From the NCBI RefSeq assembly GCF_000772045.1, contig NZ_CP009754.1, positions 1,674,001 through 1,738,000 on the forward strand: a DNA stretch of 64,000 nucleotides, given 5' to 3'. A program made the position numbers and the translations under genes. Of this stretch, positions 17,658 to 25,687 are shown piece by piece. Position 1 is the first letter of the stretch, and each line of letters starts with the position of its first letter. The stretch comes from Streptomyces sp. CCM_MD2014. Lineage in GTDB: Bacteria > Actinomycetota > Actinomycetes > Streptomycetales > Streptomycetaceae. Under the pieces are notes generated by a model. The model was given only the letters and a program-made list of their open reading frames with translations. It was not told where the DNA came from and ran no database searches.

Positions 17658-18252
17658 GGCCGGCCCGCCGCCGACGGCGTACCGCGAAGACGGTTGCACC
17701 GGCAGCCACCGCCAGGGCGCCCCCAGTGGCCAGGACAGGCGCGCTCACGCCGGAGGACGCGGGCTCGGCGGTCTGCGCCGACGCGGAAGCCGTCGGCGCC
17801 GCGGCACCCGAGGACGGTGCAGGTCCCCCCGTCGCCGGTGCCGAGGGCTGCGCAGTGTCAGTCGGTTTGACGGTGAAGGTGTACGAACCGGAGACCGGGT
17901 GGCCGTCGGCGGACACCACGCGGTAGCCCACGGTGTAGCCGCCGGCAGGCGCGTCCGTCCGCAGGGCGAGCGTCACGGTCTTGCCGTCGACCTGTGGGTT
18001 GCCGGTGGCGACGGACGAGCCGTCGGCGCCGGTCACGGCTACCTTGGCGTACTTCTCGGTCATTTCGTCGGTGAACGTGAGCGTGGCGCGGGGCGGCAGC
18101 CCGGCCAGCACGGCATTCGCTGCAGGGCTGCCGCTCTCCAGTTCCGTGTGGGCAGCGGCCTGCGGAGCCGTGACCGCCAGGGCCGCGAGGGCGGCCGGTA
18201 CGACGAGGACGCGTGCCGCCGCGCGCGCGGCACGCCGGTTGATGACAGGCAT
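17647..18252 (-). CDS. copC: Copper resistance protein CopC
   Basis: 201 aa. Signal peptide cleaved at AAAH-TELESGSP, giving an N-terminal His as Cu(II) ligand. The CopC beta-barrel follows, with VSADGHPVSGSYTF carrying the second His. A Pro/Ser/Ala linker, a C-terminal membrane helix and RRRRRAG anchor it. It overlaps the downstream copD-ctaG gene. Binds copper outside the cell membrane and passes it to CopD. Confidence 0.92.
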   Translation of the reverse strand: MPVINRRAARAAARVLVVPAALAALAVTAPQAAAHTELESGSPAANAVLAGLPPRATLTFTDEMTEKYAKVAVTGADGSSVATGNPQVDGKTVTLALRTDAPAGGYTVGYRVVSADGHPVSGSYTFTVKPTDTAQPSAPATGGPAPSSGAAAPTASASAQTAEPASSGVSAPVLATGGALAVAAGATVFAVRRRRRAGRGD

Positions 18253-18339
18253 GATGTGGGACTTTCTGTCGTCCCCCGGCGAGGCGAACCGCCGGGACAG
18301 GAGGAGCCGGCCCGCCGGGCGGTCCCCGTGTCACACCCG

Positions 18340-19017
18340 TCAGGGCAGGACCAGGCCGCCGATCAGCATCGGCCGGAAGGAAGCGAAGGGGGCACACTGG
18401 CCCGAAGGCGGCGCACGACCCTCCCCACGTCGGGCCAGGACGACAGACCGCAAGGGTGACGTGCTCACACAGGCGGCGACCTGCGGCCCCGAGCCGTGCA
18501 CACGGCCGAGTACGGTCCAGACGAACAGCAGCAGCCTGCGAACGACGGCCACCAGCGACTTGCTCTGCCACAGCAGCCGCTCGGTGACCCCGAGCAGGCG
18601 GGCGGCGATGATCACGGTGACCAGATGTCCGGCCATCAGCACACCTGTCGGCGGCCCGCCATCGGCACCGTGCTCGACCAGGGCGGACAACCCGAGTGGC
18701 GCCTCCTGCCGTCCCGTCCCCGTCATCGCCTGGCAGGCACCCGGCAATGAGTAGGCAAGGTGCGAGGCAATCTGTGCGGCCAGCAGGACGCCGATCACCT
18801 GGGCGTCGGTGAGTCGGCGCCGCGTCAACAGGACCGCGCCGGGCACCGCCACCACAGCGACCGCCGCGGCGATGACCCACCGTGGCGCGTGGCACTGGTT
18901 CAGTGCGTGTCCGGCCAGCGGCAGCAGGACACACAGCACGGCCAGCGCCCCGGCCCGCAGGCCGCGCAGCGCACCGGACGCCGGGGAGGCGGAGCCGGTG
19001 GCGGAGAGCGGTCGCAT
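18340..19017 (-). CDS. Integral membrane protein of the copper cluster
   Basis: 225 aa with about five membrane helices (residues 20-160: VLLPLAGHALNQ, VIGVLLAAQIASHLAYSLPG, MAGHLVTVIIAARLLGV) and a basic C-terminal part. It is related in layout to the protein at 12897-13868; both accompany a CopC/YcnI-type secreted copper protein. It is the first gene of the copC-copD/ctaG-dsbA run on this strand. Function unknown; a copper-related membrane partner is the likely role. Confidence 0.65.
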   Translation of the reverse strand: MRPLSATGSASPASGALRGLRAGALAVLCVLLPLAGHALNQCHAPRWVIAAAVAVVAVPGAVLLTRRRLTDAQVIGVLLAAQIASHLAYSLPGACQAMTGTGRQEAPLGLSALVEHGADGGPPTGVLMAGHLVTVIIAARLLGVTERLLWQSKSLVAVVRRLLLFVWTVLGRVHGSGPQVAACVSTSPLRSVVLARRGEGRAPPSGQCAPFASFRPMLIGGLVLP

Positions 19018-19187
19018 AGGCGGGCCTTCGGAGAACGAGTCGTTCGGTCAGTGGGCGCCGGGACGGCAGCGCCCGGCGCGTCATCAATTGTCGCTGGAAG
19101 CGTACTCACCCTCGCTGAGCCGCCTCGCCTCCGGGTCGTCCCTGTCTCCGCATCATGCACGATCTCCACGTTTCCGCAGGTCAGCGT

Positions 19188-19208
19188 GTTGCTATCGGAG
19201 ATGACAAC
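19188..19208. promoter_or_regulatory. Imperfect palindrome between divergent copper and CDF units
   Basis: GTTGCTATC-GGA-GATGACAAC is a 9-3-9 dyad with two mismatched pairs, in the 274-bp gap between the membrane protein (-) and CDF gene (+). It may be a metal-regulator site. Confidence 0.3.
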
Positions 19209-19291
19209 GGTCACCGATGCAGCCTTTGCCCCTTTGGTCCAGCCTGTGCTTCCCTGCGGGTGACAGCGCCGGAACGGGAGGGGAAACGATC

Positions 19292-20203
19292 ATGGGCGGG
19301 CACAGTCACAACCATGGGGTGGGCGAGCACGCGGCGGGACGGCACCGATGGCGACTCGCCGTGTCCTTCGGGCTGGTCGGTTCGTACTTCGTCGTCGAAC
19401 TGGCCTACGGGCTGCTGTCGGGTTCGCTGGCGCTGTTGTCGGACGCCGGGCATATGGCAGCGGACGTGGTGGCGCTGGGGGCGGCACTGGTCGCCACGCG
19501 CATAGCCCCCCGGCCCGACACCACCGGCCGCCGCACCTACGGCTCCTACCGGGCGGAGGTGTTCGCCTCCCTACTGTCCGTGCTGCTCATGTCCGGCGTC
19601 TCGGTGTACGTGGTCGTCGAAGCCGTGGGCCGCATCGGAGCCTCAGCCGAAATCGCCCCCGGTCCCATGCTGGTCGTGGGCGGCATCGGTCTAGCCGTCA
19701 ACCTTGTGGCGCTGTTTCTTCTGCGCTCCGGCGCGTCCGAGAGCCTGAACGTCAAGGGTGCCTACCTGGAGGTCGTGGCCGACACCGCCGGATCAGTCGG
19801 CGTGATCCTGGCGGGCTGGCTGGTCGCCGCGACCGGCCAGCCGCTGTGGGACACCCTGGTCGCCCTCGCCATCGGCGGCTTCGTCGCCGTGCGCGCCGTA
19901 GCACTGGGCCGCGAGGTCTTCGCCGTGCTCGGGCAGCACGCCCCGGCGGGTGTGGACCCGGCGACCGTGGCCGACGACCTGGCGGCCGTCAACGGCGTCA
20001 AGGACGTCCACGACCTGCACCTATGGACACTCACCTCCGGCATGCACGTGGCCACCGCCCACCTGGTGACCGCCGACCCCGCCGAGGGGCACGCGGTCCT
20101 GGACCAGGCCCGCGACCTGCTGCGCGACCGTCACGGCGTCGCCCACGCGACACTCCAGGTCGAGCCGGTCGATCACACGGGATGCGAAAAGGTCGGCTGG
20201 TAG
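19292..20203 (+). CDS. Cation diffusion facilitator (CDF) metal exporter
   Basis: 303 aa from ATG at 19292, with GGGAGGGGAAA before it. The His-rich N-terminus (HSHNHG) precedes six membrane helices; LLSDAGHMAADVVALG gives the HxxxD metal site of helix 2 and EVVADTAGSVGVI the matching helix 5 site (here D in place of the usual HxxxD). The cytoplasmic domain ends VHDLHLWTLTSG as in CzcD/ZitB. Proton-coupled export of Zn, Cd or Co. Confidence 0.9.
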   Translation: MGGHSHNHGVGEHAAGRHRWRLAVSFGLVGSYFVVELAYGLLSGSLALLSDAGHMAADVVALGAALVATRIAPRPDTTGRRTYGSYRAEVFASLLSVLLMSGVSVYVVVEAVGRIGASAEIAPGPMLVVGGIGLAVNLVALFLLRSGASESLNVKGAYLEVVADTAGSVGVILAGWLVAATGQPLWDTLVALAIGGFVAVRAVALGREVFAVLGQHAPAGVDPATVADDLAAVNGVKDVHDLHLWTLTSGMHVATAHLVTADPAEGHAVLDQARDLLRDRHGVAHATLQVEPVDHTGCEKVGW

Positions 20204-20265
20204 GTCCAGCCCCGGGGCGCCTGACCCGCTTCCGCGTCTTCACCCGCTTCCGGCAACTCGCCGGC

Positions 20266-20303
20266 GTGATGCCCGGCCAGGGCCGTCCCTAGCCGGGCAT
20301 CAC
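20266..20303. terminator. Bidirectional terminator hairpin
   Basis: GTGATGCCCGGC and GCCGGGCATCAC form a perfect 12-bp stem with a 14-nt loop, between the convergent CDF (+) and DUF305 (-) genes. Confidence 0.75.
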
Positions 20304-20942
20304 TCAGGCCCCTGCTGTCGCACCCCGCTGGGCGAGCATGTCGGCCATCAGGTCGATCTCGGCCTGCTGCCCATCGACCATGGTTCGGGCCAGCCGTACG
20401 AGTGTGCCGTCGTCGGCCATTCTCACCGCACCTCGGGCCATGTCGACACCGCCCCGATGATGGGCGGTCATCAGCCGCAGGTACAGCACCTCGGCATCCT
20501 CACCCTCAGCCTCGCGCAACTGATCCAGCTGCGTGTTCGTGGCCATGCCGGGCATGAGCGAGCCATCCTTCGCCTCGTGCATCGAGCCGTGCCCCATCCA
20601 GGCCATCGGCGCGTCGGCGGACGACTTGTTCAGCCCCCATGTCTCCAGCCGGCCGAGCAGCATGCCCCGCTGGTTGGCCTGGGTGTTGATGATGTCGTAG
20701 GCGAGCCTGCGCACGTCCTCGTCGTCGGTGCGGTCGCGGACGATGAACGACATCTCCACGGCTTGCTGATGGTGGACCGCCATGTCCCGCGCGAAGCCGG
20801 CCTCGACGGAACGCTCGCCCGGTGAGGCGGCGTTGGCCGTGCCCTCCGTCGTGCGCCACCACACGGCGAGACCGACGAGGACGGCCACGAGCATGGCGAC
20901 GACGACTGCAACGGGCAGGCGGCGGGTAGCCGCGCCGGTCAT
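20304..20942 (-). CDS. DUF305 ferritin-like secreted protein
   Basis: 212 aa from ATG at 20942, which overlaps the upstream stop (ATGA) and has GGGAGGGACC before it. A single N-terminal anchor is followed by the DUF305 helical domain with paired His motifs: FARDMAVHHQQAVEMS and RLMTAHHRGGVDMA, plus a Met-rich GHGSMHEAKDGSLMPGM. DUF305 proteins are linked to copper and other metal stress. Cotranslated with the DUF3105 gene. Confidence 0.9.
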   Translation of the reverse strand: MTGAATRRLPVAVVVAMLVAVLVGLAVWWRTTEGTANAASPGERSVEAGFARDMAVHHQQAVEMSFIVRDRTDDEDVRRLAYDIINTQANQRGMLLGRLETWGLNKSSADAPMAWMGHGSMHEAKDGSLMPGMATNTQLDQLREAEGEDAEVLYLRLMTAHHRGGVDMARGAVRMADDGTLVRLARTMVDGQQAEIDLMADMLAQRGATAGA

Positions 20943-21586
20943 GCGGAGGTCCCTCCCGTGCAAGCCGCACCCGGCTCGGGGGTCTGCACGCCCTGCACAT
21001 ACTTGTCAAGGAACTTCCCCACACGCGGGTCGTCCGCGGAGTCGACGCTCAGTTGCTTGCCCCAGGCCGACAGCATTATCGGCGAGGACTGGTCGGCGTA
21101 GGGACTCATCAGCGTGTAGGGAGTCTTCGCGACGCGGTCCTTGAGCGTCTTCACGTCCTTGTCCCCGGCCTTGTCGTTGTACGTGACCCAGACCGCGCCG
21201 TGCTCCAGGGAATGCACGGCGTTCGTCTCACCGATCTCCTTGTCGTAGACGTCGCCGTTGCAGTTCATCCAGGCTTGGTTGTGGTCACCGCCGACGGCCG
21301 GAGACATCTTGTAGTCGACCGGGGTGGTGACGTGGTTGCGGCCCAGGTCCTTGAAACTCTTCTCGCCCGCCACCGGCTTGGCGGCGGCCGCCGCTTCCGC
21401 CTCGTCCCGCTTGTTCGTCCGGTCGATGAAGTACCAGCTCGCGCCTACCACTCCGACCACGACAAGCGCGCTGCAGGTCCAGGTGATGATGCGGTTGCGC
21501 CGCTCTCGCGCCGCCTCGGCGCGGCGCATCTCCTCCAACTTCGCGCGACGGGTGGCGCGCTGTTCCTTGGCTCGGGAAGATCCCAT
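20939..21586 (-). CDS. DUF3105 membrane-anchored protein
   Basis: 215 aa. A charged cytoplasmic N-terminus (RAKEQRATRRAKLEEMRR) precedes one membrane helix (about residues 34-53) and the DUF3105 domain (HNQAWMNCNGDVYDKEI, NAVHSLEHGAVWVTYND), rich in conserved His and with Cys. DUF3105 and DUF305 genes are habitual neighbours in actinomycetes; function unknown, probably extracytoplasmic metal or redox related. Confidence 0.88.
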   Translation of the reverse strand: MGSSRAKEQRATRRAKLEEMRRAEAARERRNRIITWTCSALVVVGVVGASWYFIDRTNKRDEAEAAAAAKPVAGEKSFKDLGRNHVTTPVDYKMSPAVGGDHNQAWMNCNGDVYDKEIGETNAVHSLEHGAVWVTYNDKAGDKDVKTLKDRVAKTPYTLMSPYADQSSPIMLSAWGKQLSVDSADDPRVGKFLDKYVQGVQTPEPGAACTGGTSA

Positions 21587-21722
21587 GGCATGTCCTTGTC
21601 CTCACCGCGGACACAGGGAGCGGTGATGCGATTCAGGCAGTGAATATGACCTGCACACCCGGAGAGCCGGGGGCAGAGAGGCCGACAGGCACGGCGCCGA
21701 CGGGGGCCGCGCGGTGGGCTTC

Positions 21723-22145
21723 CTAGGTCAGCTGAATCTGCAATTGGTGGAGACCCGGGGCTAGGACCAGGACCTCCGGTGCTGCGCGAGCCGGCGGTGA
21801 GTCCGACGTGAAGGCAGGGCCGGCGATGGCCGTCACTCGATGAGACGGAGCGGGCAAGGAAGAAGTAGGGCCCGTCACGGCCTCGGCGGCCGGGCGGCAG
21901 TGGGCGTCATCGGGCGCGTGTTCCCGGTCAGGACAATCATGGTCGGCGATCGTCCGTGCCGCAGCGGGGGAACCGTCTACGCCGACGAGAGCAGAGACTG
22001 CGGACGCCCGGGGGGCCGGGCCGTCGGTGTGCGCGCACACCGGCAGGACCCACGCCAGAACAGCGAACAGAGCGCCCCAGCGCAGCAGTCGAAGCGGGGC
22101 CACTCGGCTGGCCGCGCCTCGGAAGTCCCCATGCCGGTTACTCAC
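21723..22145 (-). CDS. Small exported or membrane-anchored protein
   Basis: 140 aa from GTG at 22145. One hydrophobic helix (about residues 22-38, LRWGALFAVLAWVLP) then VCAHTDGPAP and a low-complexity region with DHDCPDREH and DAHCRPAA that could bind metal. Divergent from the CmtR operon. It resembles the product of 10903-11346 in layout. Function unknown. Confidence 0.5.
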   Translation of the reverse strand: MSNRHGDFRGAASRVAPLRLLRWGALFAVLAWVLPVCAHTDGPAPRASAVSALVGVDGSPAAARTIADHDCPDREHAPDDAHCRPAAEAVTGPTSSLPAPSHRVTAIAGPAFTSDSPPARAAPEVLVLAPGLHQLQIQLT

Positions 22146-22216
22146 GGCCCGATCGTAGCCAAGGCACGCGGCCCTCGGGGAGCAGGAGATCGAGAACGAT
22201 TCAGAGACGGCTACAG

Positions 22217-22232
22217 TTCAGGCTTTCCTGAA
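22217..22232 (+). promoter_or_regulatory. Probable CmtR operator
   Basis: TTCAGG-CTTT-CCTGAA is a perfect palindrome 26 bp before the CmtR-like start codon, positioned over the probable promoter. SmtB/ArsR-type repressors typically occupy such sites. Confidence 0.6.
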
Positions 22233-22258
22233 TCCACAGTCTTCTGTATCGTCAAAAC

Positions 22259-22594
22259 ATGCTGTCCATCGCCACCGACATCGACGCCCTGGCACGCTTC
22301 GGCCGCGCGCTCGCCGACCCGATCCGCTGTCGCATCCTGCTCGCCCTGAGCAAAGCGCCCGCCCATCCGGCCGACTTGGCCGAGCAACTGGAGATCTCGC
22401 GCACCCGGCTCTCAAACCACCTCGCGTGCCTGCGCGACTGCGGCATCGTCGTCGCCGTGCCCGAAGGCCGACGGGTGCGCTACGAACTGGCCGACCCGCG
22501 CCTCGGCCATGCCCTGGACGACCTGCGCGGCGCGGTCCTGGCCGTCGAGGCCGACCGCACCTGCCTGGAGGCCGACCAGAAGGGCTGCTGCTGA
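22259..22594 (+). CDS. cmtR: CmtR-type Cd/Pb-sensing ArsR-family repressor
   Basis: 111 aa. Winged HTH (DLAEQLEISRTRLSNHLACLRDCGIV) with C57 and C61 in the recognition helix and C102 near the C-terminus: the same three cysteine positions that ligate Cd(II)/Pb(II) in Mycobacterium tuberculosis CmtR (family knowledge). It ends in an extra vicinal pair GCC. Its stop overlaps the start of a CDF exporter (TGATG), so it should repress its own exporter operon and release on metal binding. Confidence 0.88.
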   Translation: MLSIATDIDALARFGRALADPIRCRILLALSKAPAHPADLAEQLEISRTRLSNHLACLRDCGIVVAVPEGRRVRYELADPRLGHALDDLRGAVLAVEADRTCLEADQKGCC

Positions 22595-23352
22595 TGGCCA
22601 CGGCAATATCCCTCGGGCCGGCTCCCGAGCGCCGTGCCCGCCTGACCCGACGAGTACGGCTATTGGTCAGCGCCACCATCGTCTACAACGTCATTGAGGC
22701 GATCGTCGCGATCACTGCGGGCAGCCTTGCCTCCTCGACGGCCCTGATCGGCTTCGGGCTTGACTCCGTCGTCGAGGTCTCCTCCGCCGCGGCCGTCGCC
22801 TGGCAATTCTCCGCCGCCGACCACACCGTGCGCGAGGCACGCGAGAAGACCGCGCTGCGCATCATCGCCGTCTCCTTCTTCGCGCTCGCCGCCTATGTCA
22901 CCGTTGATTCCGTTCGAGCCCTCACCGGCACGGGTGAGGCCGAGCATTCCACGCCCGGTATCGTGCTCGCCGCTCTCTCGCTGATCATCATGCCGTTCCT
23001 CTCCAGCGCCCAGCGCCGCGCCGGACGCGAACTGGGGCCGGCCTCAGCCGTCGCCGACTCGAAGCAGACTCTGCTGTGCACGTATCTCTCGGGCGTTCTG
23101 CTGACCGGGTTGCTCGCCAACTCCCTGCTCGGATGGTCCTGGGCGGACCCGATCGCGGCTCTCGTCATCGCCGCCGTAGCGGTCAAGGAAGGCCGGGAGG
23201 CGTGGCGTGGAGACGACTGCTGCGCGGTTCCGGCCGGCGCTCTTCCAAAGGCGGGTCCTGACGGGGCTGCCATACGCACGACGCCTGATGGGTGCGGCTG
23301 CGGTCCGGGCTACGCCTGCTGCGGAACTCAGGAGGAGGCGAGCGGCGGATGA
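22594..23352 (+). CDS. CDF-family cation transporter with Cys-rich C-terminal tail
   Basis: 252 aa, ATG overlapping the cmtR stop. Six membrane helices, with GFGLDSVVEVSSAAAVAWQF (helix 2 metal site, D and E) and SAVADSKQTLLCTYLSG (helix 5). The usual cytoplasmic CDF domain is replaced by a short tail with DDCCAVPAG and GCGCGPGYACCG, seven cysteines likely to bind soft metals. With CmtR upstream it probably exports Cd or Pb. It overlaps the next gene by 4 bp. Confidence 0.87.
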   Translation: MATAISLGPAPERRARLTRRVRLLVSATIVYNVIEAIVAITAGSLASSTALIGFGLDSVVEVSSAAAVAWQFSAADHTVREAREKTALRIIAVSFFALAAYVTVDSVRALTGTGEAEHSTPGIVLAALSLIIMPFLSSAQRRAGRELGPASAVADSKQTLLCTYLSGVLLTGLLANSLLGWSWADPIAALVIAAVAVKEGREAWRGDDCCAVPAGALPKAGPDGAAIRTTPDGCGCGPGYACCGTQEEASGG

Positions 23353-23963
23353 CCGGTTGGGCGTGGGCGGCACTCGGCCTGTACCTGGTATGGCTGGTGG
23401 CGGCGTTCGGCGTCCGCTCGCTGGTTCAGCGCCGCCTGACGGGCGACACCGGTTTCCGCGGCCTGTCCGGAAGTGCTGGATCAGCGGCCTGGTGGGCGGG
23501 GGTGCTCTTCGTGGTCGCGCTGCTCGGCGCCGTCGCCGCACCCCTTGCGGCCCTTGCCGGCCTGCCGGGTGTCGTCGAGGACGCTTCGGTGGTGTACGGC
23601 GTCGGCACGGCGATCACCATCGTCGGCATCCTGGGCACCCTGGTCGCGCAGAGGGCGATGGGTACTTCGTGGCGCGTCGGCGTGGACGCCGACGAGCGCA
23701 CCGAACTCGTCACAAACGGGGCCTTCGCGTACGTGCGCAATCCCATCTTCACCGCGATGGCCTTCACCGGCCTCGGACTGACCCTCATGGTGCCCAACGC
23801 TGTCGCGCTGATCGCGCTTGCGGCACTGGCCGTTGCTGTCGAACTGCAGGTGCGGGTCGTCGAGGAGCCCTACCTCCGCCGCACCCACGGCGACGCCTAC
23901 GTCTCCTACGCACGGCGGAGCGGGCGCTTCGTTCCGAAGGTCGGACTCATCAACCCGAAGTGA
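23349..23963 (+). CDS. Isoprenylcysteine carboxyl methyltransferase-family membrane protein
   Basis: 204 aa, ATGA-coupled to the CDF gene. Four to five membrane helices; AFAYVRNPIFTAMAFTGLGL and THGDAYVSYARRSGRFVP are the hallmark SAM-binding segments of the ICMT/PEMT family. In metal operons these proteins are frequent companions of CDF pumps, with unknown substrates. Third gene of the cmtR operon. Confidence 0.85.
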   Translation: MTGWAWAALGLYLVWLVAAFGVRSLVQRRLTGDTGFRGLSGSAGSAAWWAGVLFVVALLGAVAAPLAALAGLPGVVEDASVVYGVGTAITIVGILGTLVAQRAMGTSWRVGVDADERTELVTNGAFAYVRNPIFTAMAFTGLGLTLMVPNAVALIALAALAVAVELQVRVVEEPYLRRTHGDAYVSYARRSGRFVPKVGLINPK

Positions 23964-24004
23964 ACGAGCAACTCCGTGCAGAGCGCCCCCGTCCCAAGCA
24001 CCGA

Positions 24005-25213
24005 TCAGCGCCTGCTGGAAACCGCCGCCAACAGGCCGGCACCCAGTGATACTCCCGCCAGGACCCAGAAGAGGGCGGGATACCCGCCGAGGGCTGCCGC
24101 GAGGGCGGCGCCGGCGAAGGGGGCGAGGGCGCCGGCGATCGTGACCGGTGCGGCGAGGAGACCGGACAGCGTGCCGTAGTGGGTGGCGCCCCAGCGTTCG
24201 GTGACCGCGGTGGCCTGGAGCAGCGTGAGGTTTCCCCTGACCATGCCGGCGATGACGGACAGTAGGACCAGGAGCGGGTACGGGCCAGGCGTCACCGCGA
24301 GGGACTCGGTGGTTGCGCCGCCGGCCACGATCAGGGCGACCGTGCGTGTGGTGACCGAGGTGCGGCGCACCAGGGCGGAGTAGAGAGCACGGCCGAGCGT
24401 CTGGCCTGCGCCGCCCAGCCCGAGGGCCCACGCGGCTGCCGTGGCACTCATGCCTCGCTCGGTCAGCAGTGGGACGAGTGCGATGACGACGGCGAACGTG
24501 GCGAAGCCGTTGAGAGTGAGCGCGGCTGCCAGCGTCAGGAACGGGCGGCTGCGAGCGACCGTTTTGCTGTCGCCGGCGTGTTGCTTGGTGTGGGTGGGCA
24601 GGGGCGGCCATGGGGCACGCAGCGCCAGGGCGTGTGCGGGGACGGTGACGAGCGCGAGGATCAGGGCGAGGAGTGCGTAGGTGTGTCGCCAGCTGAGGTG
24701 CTCGGCCAGCGCGGCCGTGAGAGGTGCGAAGACCGTCGAGGCCAGGCCGCCGGCCAATGTGACCACGGTGAGCGCGCGGACTCGGTCCTCGCCCCACCAG
24801 CGGGCGACGGCGGCGAAGGCGGGCTGGTAGAAGGTCGCTGCCATGGCCAGGCCCGCCAGCAGCCAGGCAGCCGTGAATACGGCCAGGTTGGGGGCGTAGG
24901 CGAGGGCGAGCACGGCGGTGACGCCGAGAATCGAGCCCACGGTCATGACCGTACGGGGACCACGGCGGTCGAGGATGCGGCCGACGGGTATGCCTGCGAG
25001 TGCAGAAACGATCAGTGCGGCTGAGAAGGCACCGGTGGTGGTGGTGGCCGACCAGCCGGTGTCGGCGGTGATCCGCGGGTTCAGGACGGGGAAGGCGTAG
25101 TAGACGATTCCCCAGCTGGTGATCTGGGTGGCGCACAGGGCCGGCAGGGCGGCGCGAGGCCGTGACCGGTCCCCTCTTCCGGTCACGGCCTCACTGGTGG
25201 GCAGGTGGGTCAT
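24005..25213 (-). CDS. MFS transporter of the arsenic island
   Basis: 402 aa with twelve predicted helices and MFS loop signature GIPVGRILDRRGPRTV. It follows the ArsI-like gene by 7 bp, so it is the last gene of the flavoprotein-arsI-MFS operon controlled by the operator at 27129. It is likely an exporter of an arsenical made or processed by the two preceding enzymes; actual substrate unknown. Confidence 0.85.
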   Translation of the reverse strand: MTHLPTSEAVTGRGDRSRPRAALPALCATQITSWGIVYYAFPVLNPRITADTGWSATTTTGAFSAALIVSALAGIPVGRILDRRGPRTVMTVGSILGVTAVLALAYAPNLAVFTAAWLLAGLAMAATFYQPAFAAVARWWGEDRVRALTVVTLAGGLASTVFAPLTAALAEHLSWRHTYALLALILALVTVPAHALALRAPWPPLPTHTKQHAGDSKTVARSRPFLTLAAALTLNGFATFAVVIALVPLLTERGMSATAAAWALGLGGAGQTLGRALYSALVRRTSVTTRTVALIVAGGATTESLAVTPGPYPLLVLLSVIAGMVRGNLTLLQATAVTERWGATHYGTLSGLLAAPVTIAGALAPFAGAALAAALGGYPALFWVLAGVSLGAGLLAAVSSRR

Positions 25214-25220
25214 CGGCGGA

Positions 25221-25658
25221 TCAGCAGCATCCGGCGGCGTCAGCCGCTTCCTCGGCGTCGGCAGGGCCAGCGCTCTGCTTGGTCAGGGTGTCGGCGTCGC
25301 CCTTGACCACGTAGACCTCCCAGGGCTCCTGGCCGGGGCCGTGGACCCAGACCTTGTCCTGCAGGGCGTAGCAGCAGGCCGTGTCGCTCTCCTCGGCCGT
25401 CACCAGCCCCGCTGCGCTCAGCCGGGTGGTGGCCGCGTGGACGGCTTGCGTGCTGCCGACCTCGACACCGAGGTGGTCCATGCGGGTCGCCGCGTCCGCC
25501 TCGCCTTCGATCAGGACGAGCTTGAGCGGGGGCTCGGTGATGGCGAAGTTGGCGTAGCCGTCGCGGAGTTTGGCGGGCTCGACACCGAAGAGTTTCGTGT
25601 AGAAGGCGACGGACGCGGAGAGATCCGGTACTCGTAGGGCGAGTTGCACGCGGGACAT
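25221..25658 (-). CDS. arsI: ArsI/CadI-family VOC metalloenzyme (organoarsenical C-As lyase)
   Basis: 145 aa; textbook RBS AGGAGG before ATG at 25658. One VOC (glyoxalase-like) domain: MDHLGVEV gives H62 and EPWEVYVVKG gives E114 as probable Fe(II) ligands, and SDTACCYALQDKVWV carries the vicinal pair C95-C96 that binds trivalent organoarsenicals in ArsI. The family cleaves the C-As bond of methylarsenite, releasing arsenite. It ends in GCC, another Cys pair. Operon with a flavoprotein upstream and an MFS carrier downstream. CadI (Cd-induced) is the alternative family name. Confidence 0.88.
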   Translation of the reverse strand: MSRVQLALRVPDLSASVAFYTKLFGVEPAKLRDGYANFAITEPPLKLVLIEGEADAATRMDHLGVEVGSTQAVHAATTRLSAAGLVTAEESDTACCYALQDKVWVHGPGQEPWEVYVVKGDADTLTKQSAGPADAEEAADAAGCC

Positions 25659-25687
25659 GGTGAACCTCCTGGGGACGGGTCGGTGTG

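Noticed and set aside
15666..17870. 734-aa plus-strand ORF opposite copD-ctaG
   Set aside because: Antisense shadow rich in Arg/Gln/His; the minus strand carries clear CopD, CtaG and CopC domains.
18900..19214. Minus-strand ORF beginning MTVVISDSNTLTCGN
   Set aside because: Third-position GC is low for this genome, the later half overlaps the start of a well-supported membrane protein, and it has no recognisable domain.
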